Shown here in pieces: positions 1-14,899 of a DNA stretch of 64,000 nt. This DNA is from Lycocorax pyrrhopterus obiensis (taxonomy: Eukaryota; Chordata; Aves; Passeriformes; Paradisaeidae): assembly GCA_014706295.1 (NCBI GenBank), contig JACSVZ010000007.1, positions 58,542,975 through 58,606,974 on the forward strand, read 5' to 3'. Each line of letters begins with the position of its first letter. Position 1 is the first letter of the stretch. Made by a program: the position numbers and the translations under genes. Below the pieces are notes generated by a model that saw only the letters and a program-made list of their open reading frames with translations, was not told the origin of the DNA and searched no databases.

Positions 1-250
1 GCAGCATTTGTTATCCGTACAGAAAAATCTTTATGCTCCAGAGCTTGCACTGCTTGCTCTAAGTAGGGGGTTTTGTGCCCCTCAAAGAGACACCTTTCAG
101 AGACTGATTCCCATAGGCATTTACATTTTTCTGGCAGCACTGAAGTAATCTTTTGGGGAACCTGAAGGCACCAAGCCCTGTGGCAAGGGATGCCACAGCA
201 CTGCACATTTGGGACCACTGTACCACACCACAAAGCAGCAATGTAGTCAT

Positions 251-720
251 ACAATCATAGACTGGGTTAGGTGGGAAGGGAACTTACAGATCATCTTGTT
301 CAAAACCCCCCGCCATGGGCAGGGAATCTTTCACTAGACCAGGTTACTCAGAGCCCCACCCAGCCTGGTCTTGAACACTTCCAGGGATGAGAAGTCCACC
401 ACTGCTCTTGGAAACCTGTGTCGGTGCCTCACCACACACAGAGTAAAAATTTCCTAATTACATCTATTCTAAACCCACCCTCTTCTCTTAAAATCCATCC
501 CCCCTTGTCCTGCGACCCATGCCCTTGTGAAAATTCCCTCTCCAGCTCTCTTGGAGCCCCTTCAGGTACTGGAAGGGCTTCAAAGGTCTCCCTGGAGCCT
601 TCTCTTCTCCAAACTGAACAGCCCCAACTGTCTCAGCCTGTCTTCACAGGAGAGGTGATCAACTTTGTAGCTACCTCTGGGCTTCTTCCAACAGGTCAAC
701 GCCTTTCTTGTGTTAATTCA
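251..720 (-). mobile_element. CR1 LINE 3' fragment
   Basis: Plus strand starts with the reverse complement of the CR1 3' tail (AATCATAGACTGGGTTAGG) and continues through GCCATGGGCAGGGAATCTTT, the aged hallmark block, to AGGAGAGGTGATCAAC. A 5'-truncated insertion of about 470 nt, transcriptionally on the minus strand. Confidence 0.9.
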
Positions 721-2941
721 AACCAGATCTGCAGCACTGCCAGACACAGGCAGACAACATTTTCACTAAAGCCTTGACATCAAATTGAACAGTTTTTATA
801 CCTGAAAACACAGACAGACCAACAAAAGAAAACTCCCTGGCTTTGCCTTCCCATGGATTCTGCACAACAGACCTGTCATACCAGGACACCAGCAATCAGG
901 TTAGGAAACATGCCACAGCTGCCCGTTCCTAACACAGACACACACCTGGTCTTGGAAAACTTTTACTGAGCACGTGTTTTGCAAGTGTTCATTTTTCCAG
1001 GCTCTACTTCCATGTTCCCGGTATTGTAATGCGATTTACCATCACTGCTCTTACAAAAGAATTGCACCCTTTCTAAAATAAACCGGGGCTGTGTGACAGA
1101 TATAAACCAGCAAAATGCATCAGAGCAATTAGTGGTTCTGCTGCCTTTATGGCTCTGATTGGAATTCTGATCTCCAGTGAGAAAATACAGTGGCTCTGCA
1201 TACGGGCTCCATCTGCCGGCACGCCGCTCTCCTGGCTCTGCTCAGAACATAGTAAACTGAAACAAAACCTACACAGCCATCAATTACATTTTCTTCCCTC
1301 AGCCTATGAATTTCAATAAATACACCATCTGTTCATCTTCTGTGTGGGAGTTCAGTCATCTTCTTGGCAGCAATATTATTCTAGAGCAATTACCTGTGTC
1401 TTTATCACCTATCATTGTGCTTCATCATCTTTTCATCATGTGTAAAAACCAACCACTTTATTACTACAATTTCTGTAGGCAGCCTGGTCCTGTTAGTTAC
1501 CATGGAGATGATCTGTCAAAAGAAGTCTACATTTAAAGAAGTAAAAGCTGTGAAAAGGAGGAGGAGAGAAACACAAAGAGCCTGAAATGAACTTGTTTCT
1601 CTAAGTCAGAGTTTAAACACAAAAGGCACATCTCAGGCAGCAACGCTGAGATGCCACTAACAACCTAGTTAGGAATCCATCAACCTGCCAATAAAGAGGA
1701 TGAGTCAATGGCTCACAAGAATTACAATATGTGCAGAGGTCCGAGACTTGGCTTTAATCCCTCAGCCCAGTCCCATGACCCGCTCTTAGGAAGGCTGATT
1801 TCTTGTTACGATAAATCAGAAGATAAAGCCGGGGGAGGGAGGACAGGCTGGGACCACAGGCAGGCGGCAGTGGCGATTCCCCCCGGCAGTCACAGGCACG
1901 ACAGTGACTCTTCCATCAGCTGCGCTACAGTTTATACCCCTTCCTGAACATCTCTTGGAATTAATCTCTTTCTTTCCCGACTTCACTCTGGTTTTGCCCC
2001 ACTTTCTCTCACCCCTTCCATGGATTCCTGCTTAGCTCTGCTCTTTTGCTCCTTCCCTCACAAGCTGCACGTTGCTCTCCTCTTTCCATAAACCATACAC
2101 ACACTTGCAGCTGTTCCACCTCTCTTTCCAGATTCCCATATATTTTAAAGGCAGCTGTCAGTGCCAACTATTTGCAGATGCTTGCTCCCTCGCCCACCCA
2201 CATACTCTCCCTGCCTTCACTTCATGAAGTCCTGTTTTTCCCTTTGAATTTTTTCGTCTTCTCTGGGTTCCAACTCCCATCCTTCCAAGCTGTAATTGCT
2301 CTCGTGTTACTGCAGGAAAAATGTTAGCAAAGTACAAAGGACTTGCTGATGCTCTGTGTTTCTAGGATGCATCATTAGCAGCCTTGAGCTGAGACACGCG
2401 GGGCTGCAAACTGCTTTGGCTCACTTCACCCTTGTATCCCTGGAAGAAATAAGCAATCTCAGAGCTATCCAATTTGTTTAATATCAAGTACACATGCACT
2501 GAGTTTTAACGATGTGGATTGTCATTCTGAATTGCAAGGGAACAAAAAGTGACCACCTGTATTCGCTGTGTTCACAGCTACCTTCCGTAATTGCAAATCA
2601 CAGAAAGACAGCTAGGGAGGGAGAAAATATTTTCCAGAAGTTCTCCAGATGTAAAAGCACTTTAATTTCTGTCTGTCCACCTCAAGACTCAATTTTCCTA
2701 AGTTCCAAGTGCCCATATTTCCCATGGATTTCTGCCTGCAGAAGACTTTCTACGTTAGATAGCTGAGTCTAAAGAGGCTCAAATTAAGGTACTGCAAAAT
2801 AGGAGGGGAGATTACAATAAAACACAAAGCAGGAAAGGAGAGAGAGTGATGAAAATGTTTTTTAAAAAATTTTAAAAACCAAGGATATATCAGGAATGCA
2901 ATGTCATAGTTTAAAATGGACAAAACCAAGAATATCGAATC

Positions 2942-2978
2942 TGAAAAAAATCAGCATGTGAAAAAAATCAGCATGTGA
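2942..2978 (+). repeat. Tandem duplication, 17-nt unit x2
   Basis: TGAAAAAAATCAGCATG occurs twice head to tail without mismatch. Confidence 0.9.
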
Positions 2979-5900
2979 CAAAATATGAACTAAACAAGAA
3001 AAAAACACATTCTGATCTCATATCTGATCTCCCTGGAAAATTTATAATGGGGCAAAAGTTCTTCCCAACTGCCCCCTTAGCAGAAATGCTGTTGGAGCGA
3101 GACTGAAACTACAGACAGATCAGACACTGCAACAGCTTCTCTTGCTGAGGAAATGGCACCCACACACTCTTCTTTATCTTTAAAGATGTGGGCCTTGTGT
3201 TTCCTCTCTCTCTTCAGATACCTTTTGCAGGCAGGTTGAGCCATCATCTTCCATATGGTGCTTTACCTTCTACAAGACAGGTCCAGGGAAAGTCACATTC
3301 CTGCTCCTTAGCGTGGCGGGTGGCTGCACAGATTGCGTGGAGATGGAGAAGTGCCCAGGCTAAAAAGTGGTTTCCAGCATCCTGGGCCAACTTGGGCCGT
3401 CACTTGGTAGGCAAGCTGTAGAAACTTCTGCTTCTGCTAACCTCGTTTCCCCCAGCCAAGCCTTCCAGACAGGCTCAGAGGATGCCGACTCCCTGCACAG
3501 GATCTCTGTGCCCTTCCAAGGCAGATGCCCTCAGCCAGCAGCATCTGTGCTGCCTCTGCCCTTGGCAGGTGCTGGCAGGAAAGCGGGACAGACGCTGGTT
3601 CTGCTTTTCTCCTCCGCTTTCCTGACAGGTCTGCAGAGACAGGCGGGAGGGCTGTGCCCACAGGGAGCACTGCCTGCTCTGCCCTGCCTGCTGCTGCTGC
3701 TGCTGGGACTGCTCTGCCTGGGGCAGTGACACCCCAGAGCACCACACACGGCCACTGCTGTGACACAGATGGCAAGGTCCTCATCTGCCACTCCCATTCT
3801 CCCAAATCCTCAGCAACTTTGCAAAAATTACTACTTCTGCTTATTCTTCTGCTTGAGCAGATGTCCCCAGTCAGTGCTGTGTGCTTGCATAGTGATTCTC
3901 CCTCTCTAGGGCTCTTACAAGGGCATGCAGGAGAGGGGGAAGGGAAAGCACTATGGGGCTTGTGGCCTGTCCCAGTCTGGTCACCCATGGCTTGTGAAAG
4001 ACACGAGGAGTGAGCAGCAGATGATGACAGGCAGGAATAAAAATGGAGTATCGGATAAAGAAGCATTTCTTCCACTCTTTCCATTAAATCGAATACACGT
4101 AAGCCAACCGAATGCACACACCACTCCATTTAATGGCCAAAGCATCCACCAGGAATGGGCCTTGCAGCTCCCTTGACAGGGCAGAAAAGGAGGAGCCAGT
4201 AGGACCTGGGTCCTAACTCCCCTCCAGAGAGCCAAAAGCACATTTCCCCAGCGGCACCCAGGGGCTGCTGCAGCAGTGACAGGCCAGATCACTGGTCAGA
4301 CCACGCAGGAATTGCTCTGCAGGCCAGGGTGGCACGACTCGGGGGACTTGCCAAGGGGAAGCCGTGGCACACACAGCAACCCCGCTAACATCAGCAGGCC
4401 CTGCACCTTCCCAGAGCAGCCTCCTACAGCCTGGAGCCTGCAGAGCCCACACCACTGCTCCTGACGAGGGTCTGTGCCTGGACAGTGGGCAAAAGGAATC
4501 TATTCACCCCTCAGGAGCACCACACATCTACAACCCCCCTAACAGCCAGTATGACCCTCCAGCTGCAGGCACAGCCGTCACCTCTCCAGGCTGGGATGGG
4601 AGCAGACAGAACATGGGGTTTGGCTGCCTTCAGATGACACCTGCAGCCCACCACTGCCATGGTCCTGTAGGATCATCCCTTGGCATGATAATTAACATAT
4701 GGGCTCAGCAGACATTCGTGATCTGGGCTGGTGTTTGGCAGTCCAAGTGTAAAACAAGCAGTGGCTGGACAGAGCAGGCTGGAACAACACTTGGCATGCC
4801 AGAGCTCATCAGCACAAGGTCACTATTGCCTGACTTTTCCTCACCAATGGCAACCACATGGTTGGACCACCTAAACTTGCTTTGAACTGTCATAAATTTA
4901 TTCCACCCAGTGATCCAGCATCACTCTTTACCAAACCACGAGGTAGGAAGAACAGTGGGAAAGGCACAGGAAGAGGCTACACACCAACGCTGGTGGCATG
5001 GACAGAAACCAGGACCTAATTTGCCAGTTCGATTAGGTTAATGAAGAAGTATCATTAACACCTTTCACTTTTTCCTGTAACTCTGTGTAAAGCCATAGAC
5101 AAAGCAATCCCCACTTCTGTGATTGAAGCAGTGTTAATTATTTCAGTTCACAGCATGTTTCCACCCTCAGTTCAGCAACAGCCTTGACTTGTTCCTTAAA
5201 AACTTAACAATAATAGTTTTCCTGGCCTCACCCTAGGGCAGCAATTTCCTGGCGGTGCTGGAGAGAGTGTACAGTCAGCACTACCCACAGCAGCCTGCCT
5301 GGCAGAGGAGCAGAGCTGGGCTGGACTCGATTCAAAGGCAGCACTTGGCTGAGGAGATGGTGAGACAGAAATCATCAATTCTGACAACAGCCAGGTGGAA
5401 AAACAGGAGTTCCCACAGAGCTTCGGGGGTAAAAAGGTCAGAAGATCTCAGGTTATCGCATCCCCTGTTGTTCTCATGTCACTTTGGGAACGCACACGCT
5501 TTTTCAATTTTCCATATACATTGCTGATTTATTGGCTCTTCCGCGGGGTTTTACAGCTTTTTCATTAAACACCAATTAAAGCAGGCAGCCAAAGTCAAGC
5601 CAGACCTGCGCACTGAAGAGGCAGAAAGTCCTGAGCAAGCAGTTTTTCCTTCCTCGTTTTAGGTTTGAGGAAGAAAGTGACACTGGATCTAGCTGATGCT
5701 TTACCTTGTGTCTGCAGGTAGCTGCACGCAATCTTTGAGAAAATTCTTGAAAACATCATTGACAATTCCCTTCACGTGGCTTCCTGCCCTTGTTACACAC
5801 AGATATTTCAAGAACAGAGTAAAGCTCTATGCTATCTTGCTAATATTGATGCACGGTGCCAGCAGAGCACCTCAGGGACACCCTGCTTTGTACCCCTCAC

Positions 5901-8900
5901 AAAAATGCCAGCACACAACATCTGACACAGCTGAACACACCAGCAATCCATTTGCATACTTCATCACATGGCTTCCTGCACCAGGCAGATCTGGAATCCT
6001 TCAGCCTTAATTTGTCTTTTTTTTTCCTACTACTTTAAAGCCCAAACTCGAGTTGAGATTCCCAGACAAGGGGCTGCAGGTCCTTAGGAAGCTCAGAGCA
6101 TTTATCCTCTCCAGGGTACAGCTCATCACACAAGTTGCTGCCAGCAATGAAAGACAGTTAGGATTCTCCTAATTAATACAAAAATACAAAAGTAGCATAT
6201 AAATACTTCCATCAAAAACCATTGTGTCTTATTTTCTAGACCAGGAGGAATCAAAGTACTGTGACTGCATCTCATGTCTGGTAGCTTACTGGGGGTAAAT
6301 AAAATGGACAATTTAAATGCCCAGTAAAAAATGTTTTTAAAAAAAAGTCTGTAGAAAACATGAGACACAAGGAGATACAAAGAAAGGGAAATAAAACTAT
6401 GGATAGAAGGGAGATTATCTGATCTCTGTATCTATCAGACACAGTGCTTAAATTGCAGCAAGAAAACCTGTCAGGAGTAGGTTAGAGACAATTCATTTGG
6501 ATGTGGGGCAAAGGGATGGATCTGTGGTCCTGCCCAGCTTTATTTTCTGTGATTATCTGTGCTCCTCAGCACTCATAATTCAAGACACCCCCCCACTGCT
6601 TAGTGTGCAAAGCCAGTCGAAACAGGACTTGTTTCCCATTTTGCTCAAGCTATAGAGTTTCCTCATGAAAAAAATAATGCCTCCGTTTAGCCTGGGGTCC
6701 TAAACATCCAAACAAATAAGAGTAAAAAATAACCACAACTAAACAACAAAAAATAGAGTAATTCTGCAAAAAGAAAGTCAGTGTTAAAATCCATTAGGCA
6801 GAGAAACACAGCATTTATCAAATTTATTGCTTGGTTTCAGGACTTGGGAAGAGTCTCTTCATTTCCTGTACCTCTTGAGTATTTACTATGTCCCCTATGA
6901 GCTAAGTCTCCCAGAGTCATTTTAATGTCATGTTCTAAGCACTTCAGCGTTGTAAATCATCGATTTTTATCTTCTTCTCTCAATCAATGCGAAGATATTT
7001 ATGCTGAACACATAAAAGCACTTGACACTATAGAGAAACCAATTACACCCTGCGAGACATTTGCTTTTGGTCATTGACATCATGGAATTATCCATTGCAC
7101 TCTGCACATGCCTGCCACTTACAGGAAAGCAGTGTGACCTTGCCTGCCTGAAGTTTGCATCGCTGCATCCTGGTGGAACAGCGTGGCAGGAGCTCGAAGC
7201 ACAGATGTCCGTCCCTGGCTGGGGAGTGCCTGAGCTGCAGACTGTGAAAGCTGGGTGAAATCATGAAAGGAGAGGCAGCTCTCACGTCAGCCCGGCTCCT
7301 GTGTTCCTACCGGGCACTGCTTGCTGTCAGAGATGAGGTGCTGACCAGACAGATCTGCTTCTGACTGCAGTCACCCTTCCCTCCACAGCCCCAGGGACAG
7401 ACTGGAAATCCTCATTATCGCTCTGTGTTTGCCAGTGCTTCAAGGATGGCTCCTACATCCACCTTCTGCCAGTGTGCCAGGCAGGTCCTTCTGTCTCTTC
7501 CCACTCCCACACTCCGGGCTAGCAATGACTGCATTAAACTCCAGGGCAGGCGCTCGCTAAAGCACCTGCAAATTGTCTGGACCACCCCACCATCCCCTGT
7601 GGTTCCCATACTCCATGGCACTGGCAGACAGGTTCAGGGGATGAGCCAGGAACCAGCCCTTTTATCTTGGCAAAACTGCAGCAGACTTGTCAAGTCTCAG
7701 AGCGATTTGCGTTCGTGACGCCCACCAGTCCCAGTCTTGCACTTTCTACTTGTAGCAGCAGCAATTCACACCATCCCAGCAGAGCACTGACGAGTCTGTG
7801 CTCCCTGGAAAAGCACCCAGCACCAAAGGGCCTCCCAGGAGGTGCTGTCTTCCCAGCCTCGCATCACTTTCTCTCCCGTGTCACCTGCTCAGCGATGGAA
7901 AGGAGCTCTCCTGCCACGCTGTGACTGACACGTGGATGTGCCCTGCTGCCACACGACTCGGTGCTTTCTTTCTCACAAGTTAGACAGGAAAGTGTTTCTC
8001 TCAGCACTAAAACAGCCAGCATTGTTTGAGGAATAAGTGTATTGAGCAAGACCATGCAGGAGAGTGCTGTACCTTCCCTAGCGCTGCTGCCAACTTTGCC
8101 TTTCCCTTTCAGGTGCTTGCTCAGATTTTCTCTGAAGTTGGCACACGCCCGTAGCTCCAGCAGGTGAGGAACAGCCCTCACAACTTGCTCAAGTGAACTG
8201 CATTTCACTTTAAAACCTTGGTAAGAACTTCCAGTGTAGAAAGTAACGCCAGTGAAGTTGGGGAGCTCTGATGGTTACATCAGACCCAGCCTGTGAGCCA
8301 TGAGCACACCCTTAATGAGAGCATACAAAGAGAGGGAATATTACGCTCCAAATCCTTCTCCCTTCTTGCAAGAGCAAGAATTACAAAAGCAGTGACACCA
8401 GCAGAAGCCTCAGGGCCCAGAGTCATCATGTTTGATTCTCTGAGTTCCCAACTGACCCGGCTGAGTGAGGCAGAACTCTCTCTCATTAATAGAACAATTA
8501 ACTTTCTGTGTGCCCAGGCACTGCTTACACTGAATCCATCTCAAGTTTCTGGACTTTTCCGTAGAGATTGTTGGGGTTTTTATCTCTTGCTGTTAAAATA
8601 GGCAGAATTCAGCCAAGTTCACTGCAGATCACTCCCATTAACAGGAGGCCAAATCACTCAGGGGAAAAAGGGAAATAAAAAGCACCACCGTGTTTAAAGG
8701 CCAACAACCATATTTTGACCCTCAAATTTTAGGAAAAATAAAATCCCTCCTCCCTGTTATTCATCCAATTCTGAACACTTGGAGCATCAAGCAGTCAAAG
8801 GAATGGTGTGAGGACACCAAGCAGAAAATATGGCCCGTATTTTAAAGAAATCCAAAAGAGCACTAAAGAAATGCTAATGACAAGAACTTGCAGGATATCA

Positions 8901-11857
8901 ATTCAATGGCATTAAGCCCTTTGGCTACCTCTCTTCTCCAAAAATCAAAGGAGTCTTAAATAATAACTGTATGAAATTAAGCTGATTTCATACTCTTTAA
9001 TCTAAATGAAGACAGCACACATGGCTCAGTTTTAAACCACAGAGGAAATAACAAGCTTCATTCAGAAGGAGATTGTGTAGACAGGAATTTGGCATCGTTC
9101 TGTTAATCTGCTTTACAGTCATACCTTATTTAATTAGGAAACACATAGGGAAATTAATTGGTACAAACATAAATTAGCAGTAATCTCTACTACAACAATA
9201 CCTATGCAGCATTCATCAGGCAGCAGCCAATCTGGTTCAAAATATCGGTTACCAACAGGTCTCCTACTTGACAATGCTACATTTTGGTGTCTGAAAACCA
9301 GGGTGGTCTGGCAGGCAGCTTGTTCAATTCACCTGGACAAACACCACCAGCAGCAGCTCTTCCAAAAGCTGGAGAGAACATGGATAGGTACTGCTGCAAA
9401 AAGAGAAGTAAGTCATGGTAGAACTGTGGCATTTGTAGGTCTCATGTACCTTCTCTTCAAAGGCAGAACTGAAGAAAATAAAGAAAGGAGATAGAAGGGA
9501 GAGAGGAAGCACTGCTTTTTTTTTTTTTTAATGTATTATTCTGGAAGTATGTATAAGCAATTTTCCTCCCCTCAGGTTGAAATGAGAGCATCTTATTTTT
9601 CACCTCAGTTATATAAAGTCCCCTCTCTGCTATCCACAGCCCCTCCTCTCCTCTCATCATCTAATTTGCACAGATGAACAAGATGTACTCTACTTAGAAA
9701 ACAAACAAATACATATTTCAAAAGTATCAGTTATCTAATGCTGAGCCCACTTACAGATCTTTTGCATTCACCCAGAGCAACTGCTTGGGATCATCTCCCC
9801 TCTCCTGCTGTGAAAGGCAGTCAATTTTAATTTGGAAGAAGTATTGCTACCATGAAAGCAAACAGAAATCCATCATGTGCTGCCTTACAGAGGGGTCAGA
9901 GCACAGTCCTGGCTCAAGCACCTCTCTGCTGGATTTCAGCTCTGGTTCCTCCGTGCCCAGCACTGAATGACCCCCTGTCCACATGAGCAGCACAGTCCCC
10001 ACAGACTGCAGACCTGAACTCCCACACGGAGCAAAAATCCACACCAAACGCTCACTAAATAATCCGCCAGCCATACATAAGCTGTTTATGGGGTAGCAAG
10101 GAGCTGCCGACCCCTTCTGACAGCAGGAGCAGCCTCCAGGCTGTGGCTCGACATCCTGAAGAGCAGGTTGACACCCTGAATCACCACCCTGCCACTCTGG
10201 ATGCAGCCTTGGAACATTATCAGTAGGCAGGTGTGTGTGGCACATCTGAGCTCCCACCTGAGGTGAATCCGAAACCTTCCAGCACAGGGAAATTTTGCTT
10301 CAAGCTGTGCTCTGCTGCTCTGCTGACACAATGATTTATTGATTTACCTCTGTGCAAGGAAAACAGGAGCACCTCCAGTCAAAGGATGTGTTGAATTATA
10401 AGGCTGTGTTGGGGAAAGGGAAAAACTGTGTGAAAACAAATAGTTCCTTTGTGGACTCTGCTAGAAGCATAGGAGGGATGAGTTTCGGTTTGTTTTCTAA
10501 AATCGTATACAAATATCGTACTTTCTTTTTTTTCAAAATTGGTACAGCCAGTCTAATGTTCAAAGCTCCTCTAAAAAGAGGGCCAAGCCTTCTTGGTACC
10601 AAAAAGTTTTCGTCAATCAAAATTTTCTGTGAAATAACAAAAACTTCTGCTTAATTCTATCTTATTTTTATCTATTTTAAGCAATCATCCTACAGAGTAA
10701 GATTCCTGTGAACGAATCCTGGAGGCACTCCCATCACAGGGATGCTGCACTGCCCTCTAGAGCCTCTCTCGCTTTCTCATTCCAGCATGCAGGCAAAAAT
10801 TCTTACAGAATTGGCTCTAAAGACACCACAGAGGGGAGTGCTGTCTACCAGATACGAGGCACAGCCAGTAATTAAGACAAGAATTCAGATCCAAACTCTT
10901 CAGGTGGTTGTTAGTGTATTTTGGACAATACTTCACCTGTCCCTGCCTCTATTTAGGAAGGCACTTCTATGAAATATGGTATTGCATTTTAGGAAGGATT
11001 TTCAATATCAGCATCTCTATCTCCTATAGAAATAAAGATGCTAACAAAGAGAAAAATAAATAATGTATTTTTAATGACTTGCTCCTTTCCCCAAAGACAC
11101 AGCTATTCCTGCAACTCAGATCCCAGAAGAAAGAATCTACCTGGCCCTTTCAAGATGGAAAATTGCTGCCCTCAGACCTGCAGCATCCAAACTCTGTGCA
11201 GTGCTAGAGAAAGATGGATATTGCTCCTGTGAGTGTTTTGCTTTGATTTCAAGTTAGTTTTAGTTCTTTTCTCTCGGATTCATAATGAAAGATCCTCCAA
11301 CACAGCTCACTACCATACCTACATACCCACCTTCAAGCAGCTGACTGCAATAATGTTTTCCATTCATAATCCAGCAAGGAGAGGATAAAACATACCTTAA
11401 CCCTAACACATCAAACTACAGCAAATACCTCTGTCAATATCACATCCTAACAGCCACACAGACACATTTGCATTGCCCTCATAGCAGGAGGTGGACTGGT
11501 ACACCCCATCCTTCTCCTCTGGGATTGGCAGAGCATCTTCCACACATCATTCCAGACCTCCTGCTTCCCCCCCACATACTGCCCCAACAGGTGATGTCTG
11601 CCTTGCTGTCCTGAAAGACACAATTTTGCCCACAAAAAGGGGATGAGATGAGGACAGGACCTGTTTGGTTTGGTTTGTCACTGCCCACATCAAACTGCAC
11701 GAATGCTATGGGAGATGATTCATTCCAAGCACGTAACAGGACACGTGCCTGAAGGGACACAGACACACAAAGTACCCTTCAAAGAGCACAGAGACGTGGC
11801 TGAGCCACCCTCCTGTTGTCCATTAGCAGCTGCCTGCTGACCTCTGCAGCACCACAG

Positions 11858-11900
11858 CAGCAACACTGAGATCAGCAACACTGAGATCAGCAACACTGAG
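11858..11900 (+). repeat. Short minisatellite, 15-nt unit, about 2.9 copies
   Basis: CAGCAACACTGAGAT repeats nearly three times. On the minus strand it yields a hydrophobic repeat (SVLLISVLLISVLL) that can pass for a membrane helix. Confidence 0.9.
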
Positions 11901-14899
11901 GAGAAGGTCTCTGCTTCATGAGCCATAGGGAAATGGGAGCAGGAATCAGGAGCACTGAGGAAAAAGAAAAAAAAAAGAGAGTAATGGCTGCCCAGTTGCT
12001 AAAAGACATGTTGGGAGTTACAAAACCAGGACTGCTGGGACCCTCTCAAAGTGGTTTGAGTTTATATTCAGACTTACACAGCCACAGGAAATGAAGCATC
12101 TCTAGAAGATGGTCCTGTACGCTGCCCAGACAAACTGCTGGGTGACAGTGGGACGTCAAGGACTGCATTTTGTGCATGCTACTTCAAATCACAGAGGAAA
12201 GGGGCATGGGACATGGCTCTTATATGTTTTTCTGGCTACATGCCAGCGTCTGGAAGAGGACTGAGGTCTCAGAGAGGCATCATGATCTCTTAGTCTCCAG
12301 CAAACATCACAAGAGTCAAGAATTTTGGGGGTTTGTGTTATTCTCTGAAGTTTACCAGTTTTGCCGAACACCACATCATCTCTGCTGTACCCTGTCCCTC
12401 CAAGCTTGAGCTTGCATGGAAATTACAGCACATTAAACTCACTCCATGGCCTAACTAAAGCACCTTGAGTGACACTGAGCCTGCTCAGGAGATCTTCTAT
12501 CTCCTTCTCTATTAAAGTCAGAGAAGATTACCCATCAGCTAAAAGACACACTCTGCTGGACGTCACAAACACAGCTCTGGTCTTTAGCATAGCAAGGCTC
12601 AGTGTAACCAATTCCCTGCTCCCTCTCATGACACAAACTTATTCTGTATCTTACTCTCTCCACCTCTCTCCTCCAGACTGGGTCCCTGGGATTGCCCTTA
12701 GGTGTTTCTTAATTTGGGTCCAAGCTTGGCTCGCTCTGAGGCCTCTCAGGTGGAAACTGGAAGGAGTTTGCTCTGGACAAAGATCTCACTGTCAGGAACA
12801 AGACGTGAATGGAAAAACATGTCCTCATGTTTTAAATGCTTCCCAGTCCTCTTGAAAGTTTTACATTCCTTTGGCTTATCCATCTTCACCTGCACTCCCT
12901 TCCCTGCTTCTCTGTCCTCAGAGATGTACTGCAATCTCTATCCAAGACAAAGTTGGAAAGCTTTTAAGTTGGCCAAATGTACACCACACTGAGTCACACT
13001 CAATTAACCTAATCAAGTATTTCACTAATCAAAACATACATTTCTGGGCTGGCAGTTTCTGACTCAACCACAACTCATTCAATCTTAAGGAAAAATCATT
13101 AGAAAAACCATCTGTTCTCTTTAAATAGAGACTCTATTTTTGCATCCATGATGAGCCCAAGTAATTATAAAACAAGTGGAGTGGGTTTCAAAAAGAAAAA
13201 TAAAAAGGGAGGGTAAGACAGCTGCTACCTTGTGATTGTCATGGTACTAACGCGTTTCCAGCCATGTGAAGTTCAGGACTTACTCTCCTCACCCTATTAT
13301 GAAACATGTAACCTATTGCCATCCCACTAGCACGGTAAATGCTACAGGGAGGCACTGGGGGCAGAGTGCAGAAGAGTGAGATTTAGTGAATGAATATTTA
13401 CATACTAGAGCTGAACACCAGCAGAATCCCAAAGTTAAAGTTCTCAGAAAAGGGTTGATTCTCTAAGGAAGTCGGTGACAAGGTCCCACGCAACTGCTAT
13501 TTTTATGTGCTGAATTCAAGACTTCATTCCTCAAAATCATCAGTCAGTTGACACCTAATCCTAGGGGATCTGACATTTTTTGCATTAAAATTCCCTGGGC
13601 ACCCACCTGCTCACAGAAACCATGACAGCATGAACCAAAACAGCAGAACTATTTCATACCTAATCCTCCCCACAACCCATAGCACAGAAACTTCTGCCTA
13701 CGTTTCCTGGTGAGATCATCTATTACTAAAGACATGAAGCACCATGTGAGACCATGTGGGCAGCACTTTTCCTTGCCAGCATGGCTATAAGATGGGACAG
13801 CCCTGAGGGGAAGCCCTGGCTTTGCCTAGAAGGATCTGAACCCCACCATCCTCACTGCCCTGGCCTGCAGGGCCCACCTGAAGAATTAACTCTCAGTACA
13901 TCCCGCTGAAGCTGCTCCTTTTAAATGCTCAGTGGACCAAAAAGAAAGGCCAGAGGAGCTCAAGTCCATTGTGAACTCCATTGTGAGAGAGTTTCCTGAC
14001 CCAAGGCAATCCTGACTTCTTGCTCATGCTCCAGTGGTTGCTGCTGCCAAGCACGGAGGACATGGGCAGCAGTTGAGGAGTGTGAAGGCTCCTCCTTCCA
14101 ATCCAAGAAAGGGGCATGTTCCCCCTCTTTGCTGCTCTGCCTTTCACATTGACTGACTTACAGCCATCCACACAGGCTGCTGGCTGCAGGGCTTCCCATG
14201 GAGACACCTGGCTGGTCACTGGATCTATGTGACTCTTCTGTCTAAGGGCTGACAAAAGCTCCTCGTGGATCTCGCTGCAGTGTCTGGGAAGGAAATGTTC
14301 CGCCAGCTCTTGAGTGGGTAAGCCCAGCACAACTCCCAGTTTTCCATTGCCCTGGAGGGAGATAGGGGAAGTGAAGAGAGTGAAGAACCAAACCAAAACA
14401 GCAAGGAAGCAATGGGACTGCAAATAGGGAGAAGAGCAGCTCTGGAGGTCTGCCCTTGTGCCTTCAGCAGGGCAAATAAATGACTACGTACTCTGTGTAG
14501 TCATTGCTGTGGGAGCACTGAAAACAAATGTGCTCACTAGAATCACTCCTTCCCCCCTTCAGATTGCCTGTTGGGAAATCTGAATCCATGCCTTTTCCTC
14601 TAAAAGAGGGACCTGCAGCTCTGCTCCCAGAGTTGCTAGCCCATTTAAGTTATTTGGTGTTTTTTCTTACCTTTGTAACACTGGGACCCAAGTTAGCACA
14701 AAACAAAAGGTCAGCTTCGTTTTATACTTTTGTTTCTAGCTCATGTTTTTGCAGGAGAAATATTTGGAAACCAGAGGTAAGTGGAGTAAAGGTCAGAGTC
14801 CGTCAGGATGTGTGTGCTTTTTGAGACTTAAAACTACTGATTTTTCTACATTAGCTTACAGGGTTGGGAGGCCTGGGCCAAGGAGCAAGTGGCAGCACT

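Larger units (their letters stand above)
721..14899. other. No gene seen: intergenic or intronic DNA
   Basis: AT-rich non-coding sequence without splice-bounded similarity to a protein I know. It holds a short (CTG)n stretch at about 3688-3708, a 17-nt duplication at 2942-2978, a 15-nt triplication at 11858-11900 and a poly(T) run at 9515-9528. Segment 3430-4450 is GC-richer with overlapping frames on both strands. If the 23.8 kb start exon is real, all of this is its first intron. Confidence 0.6.

Noticed and set aside
3437..4129. 230-codon minus-strand frame and three overlapping frames with a (CTG)n stretch
   Set aside because: Open in several frames at once because the segment is GC-rich and stop-poor. 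No recognisable protein or splice structure.
11720..11926. Frame with a hydrophobic SVLLISVLL segment resembling a membrane helix
   Set aside because: The hydrophobic run is the translation of a 15-nt tandem repeat.
13929..14423. 164-codon minus-strand open frame starting after a pyrimidine-rich AG
   Set aside because: No domain or similarity recognised, and the second half looks like random translation. One frame of this length is expected by chance in 64 kb. A BLASTP hit or a splice junction would change this.
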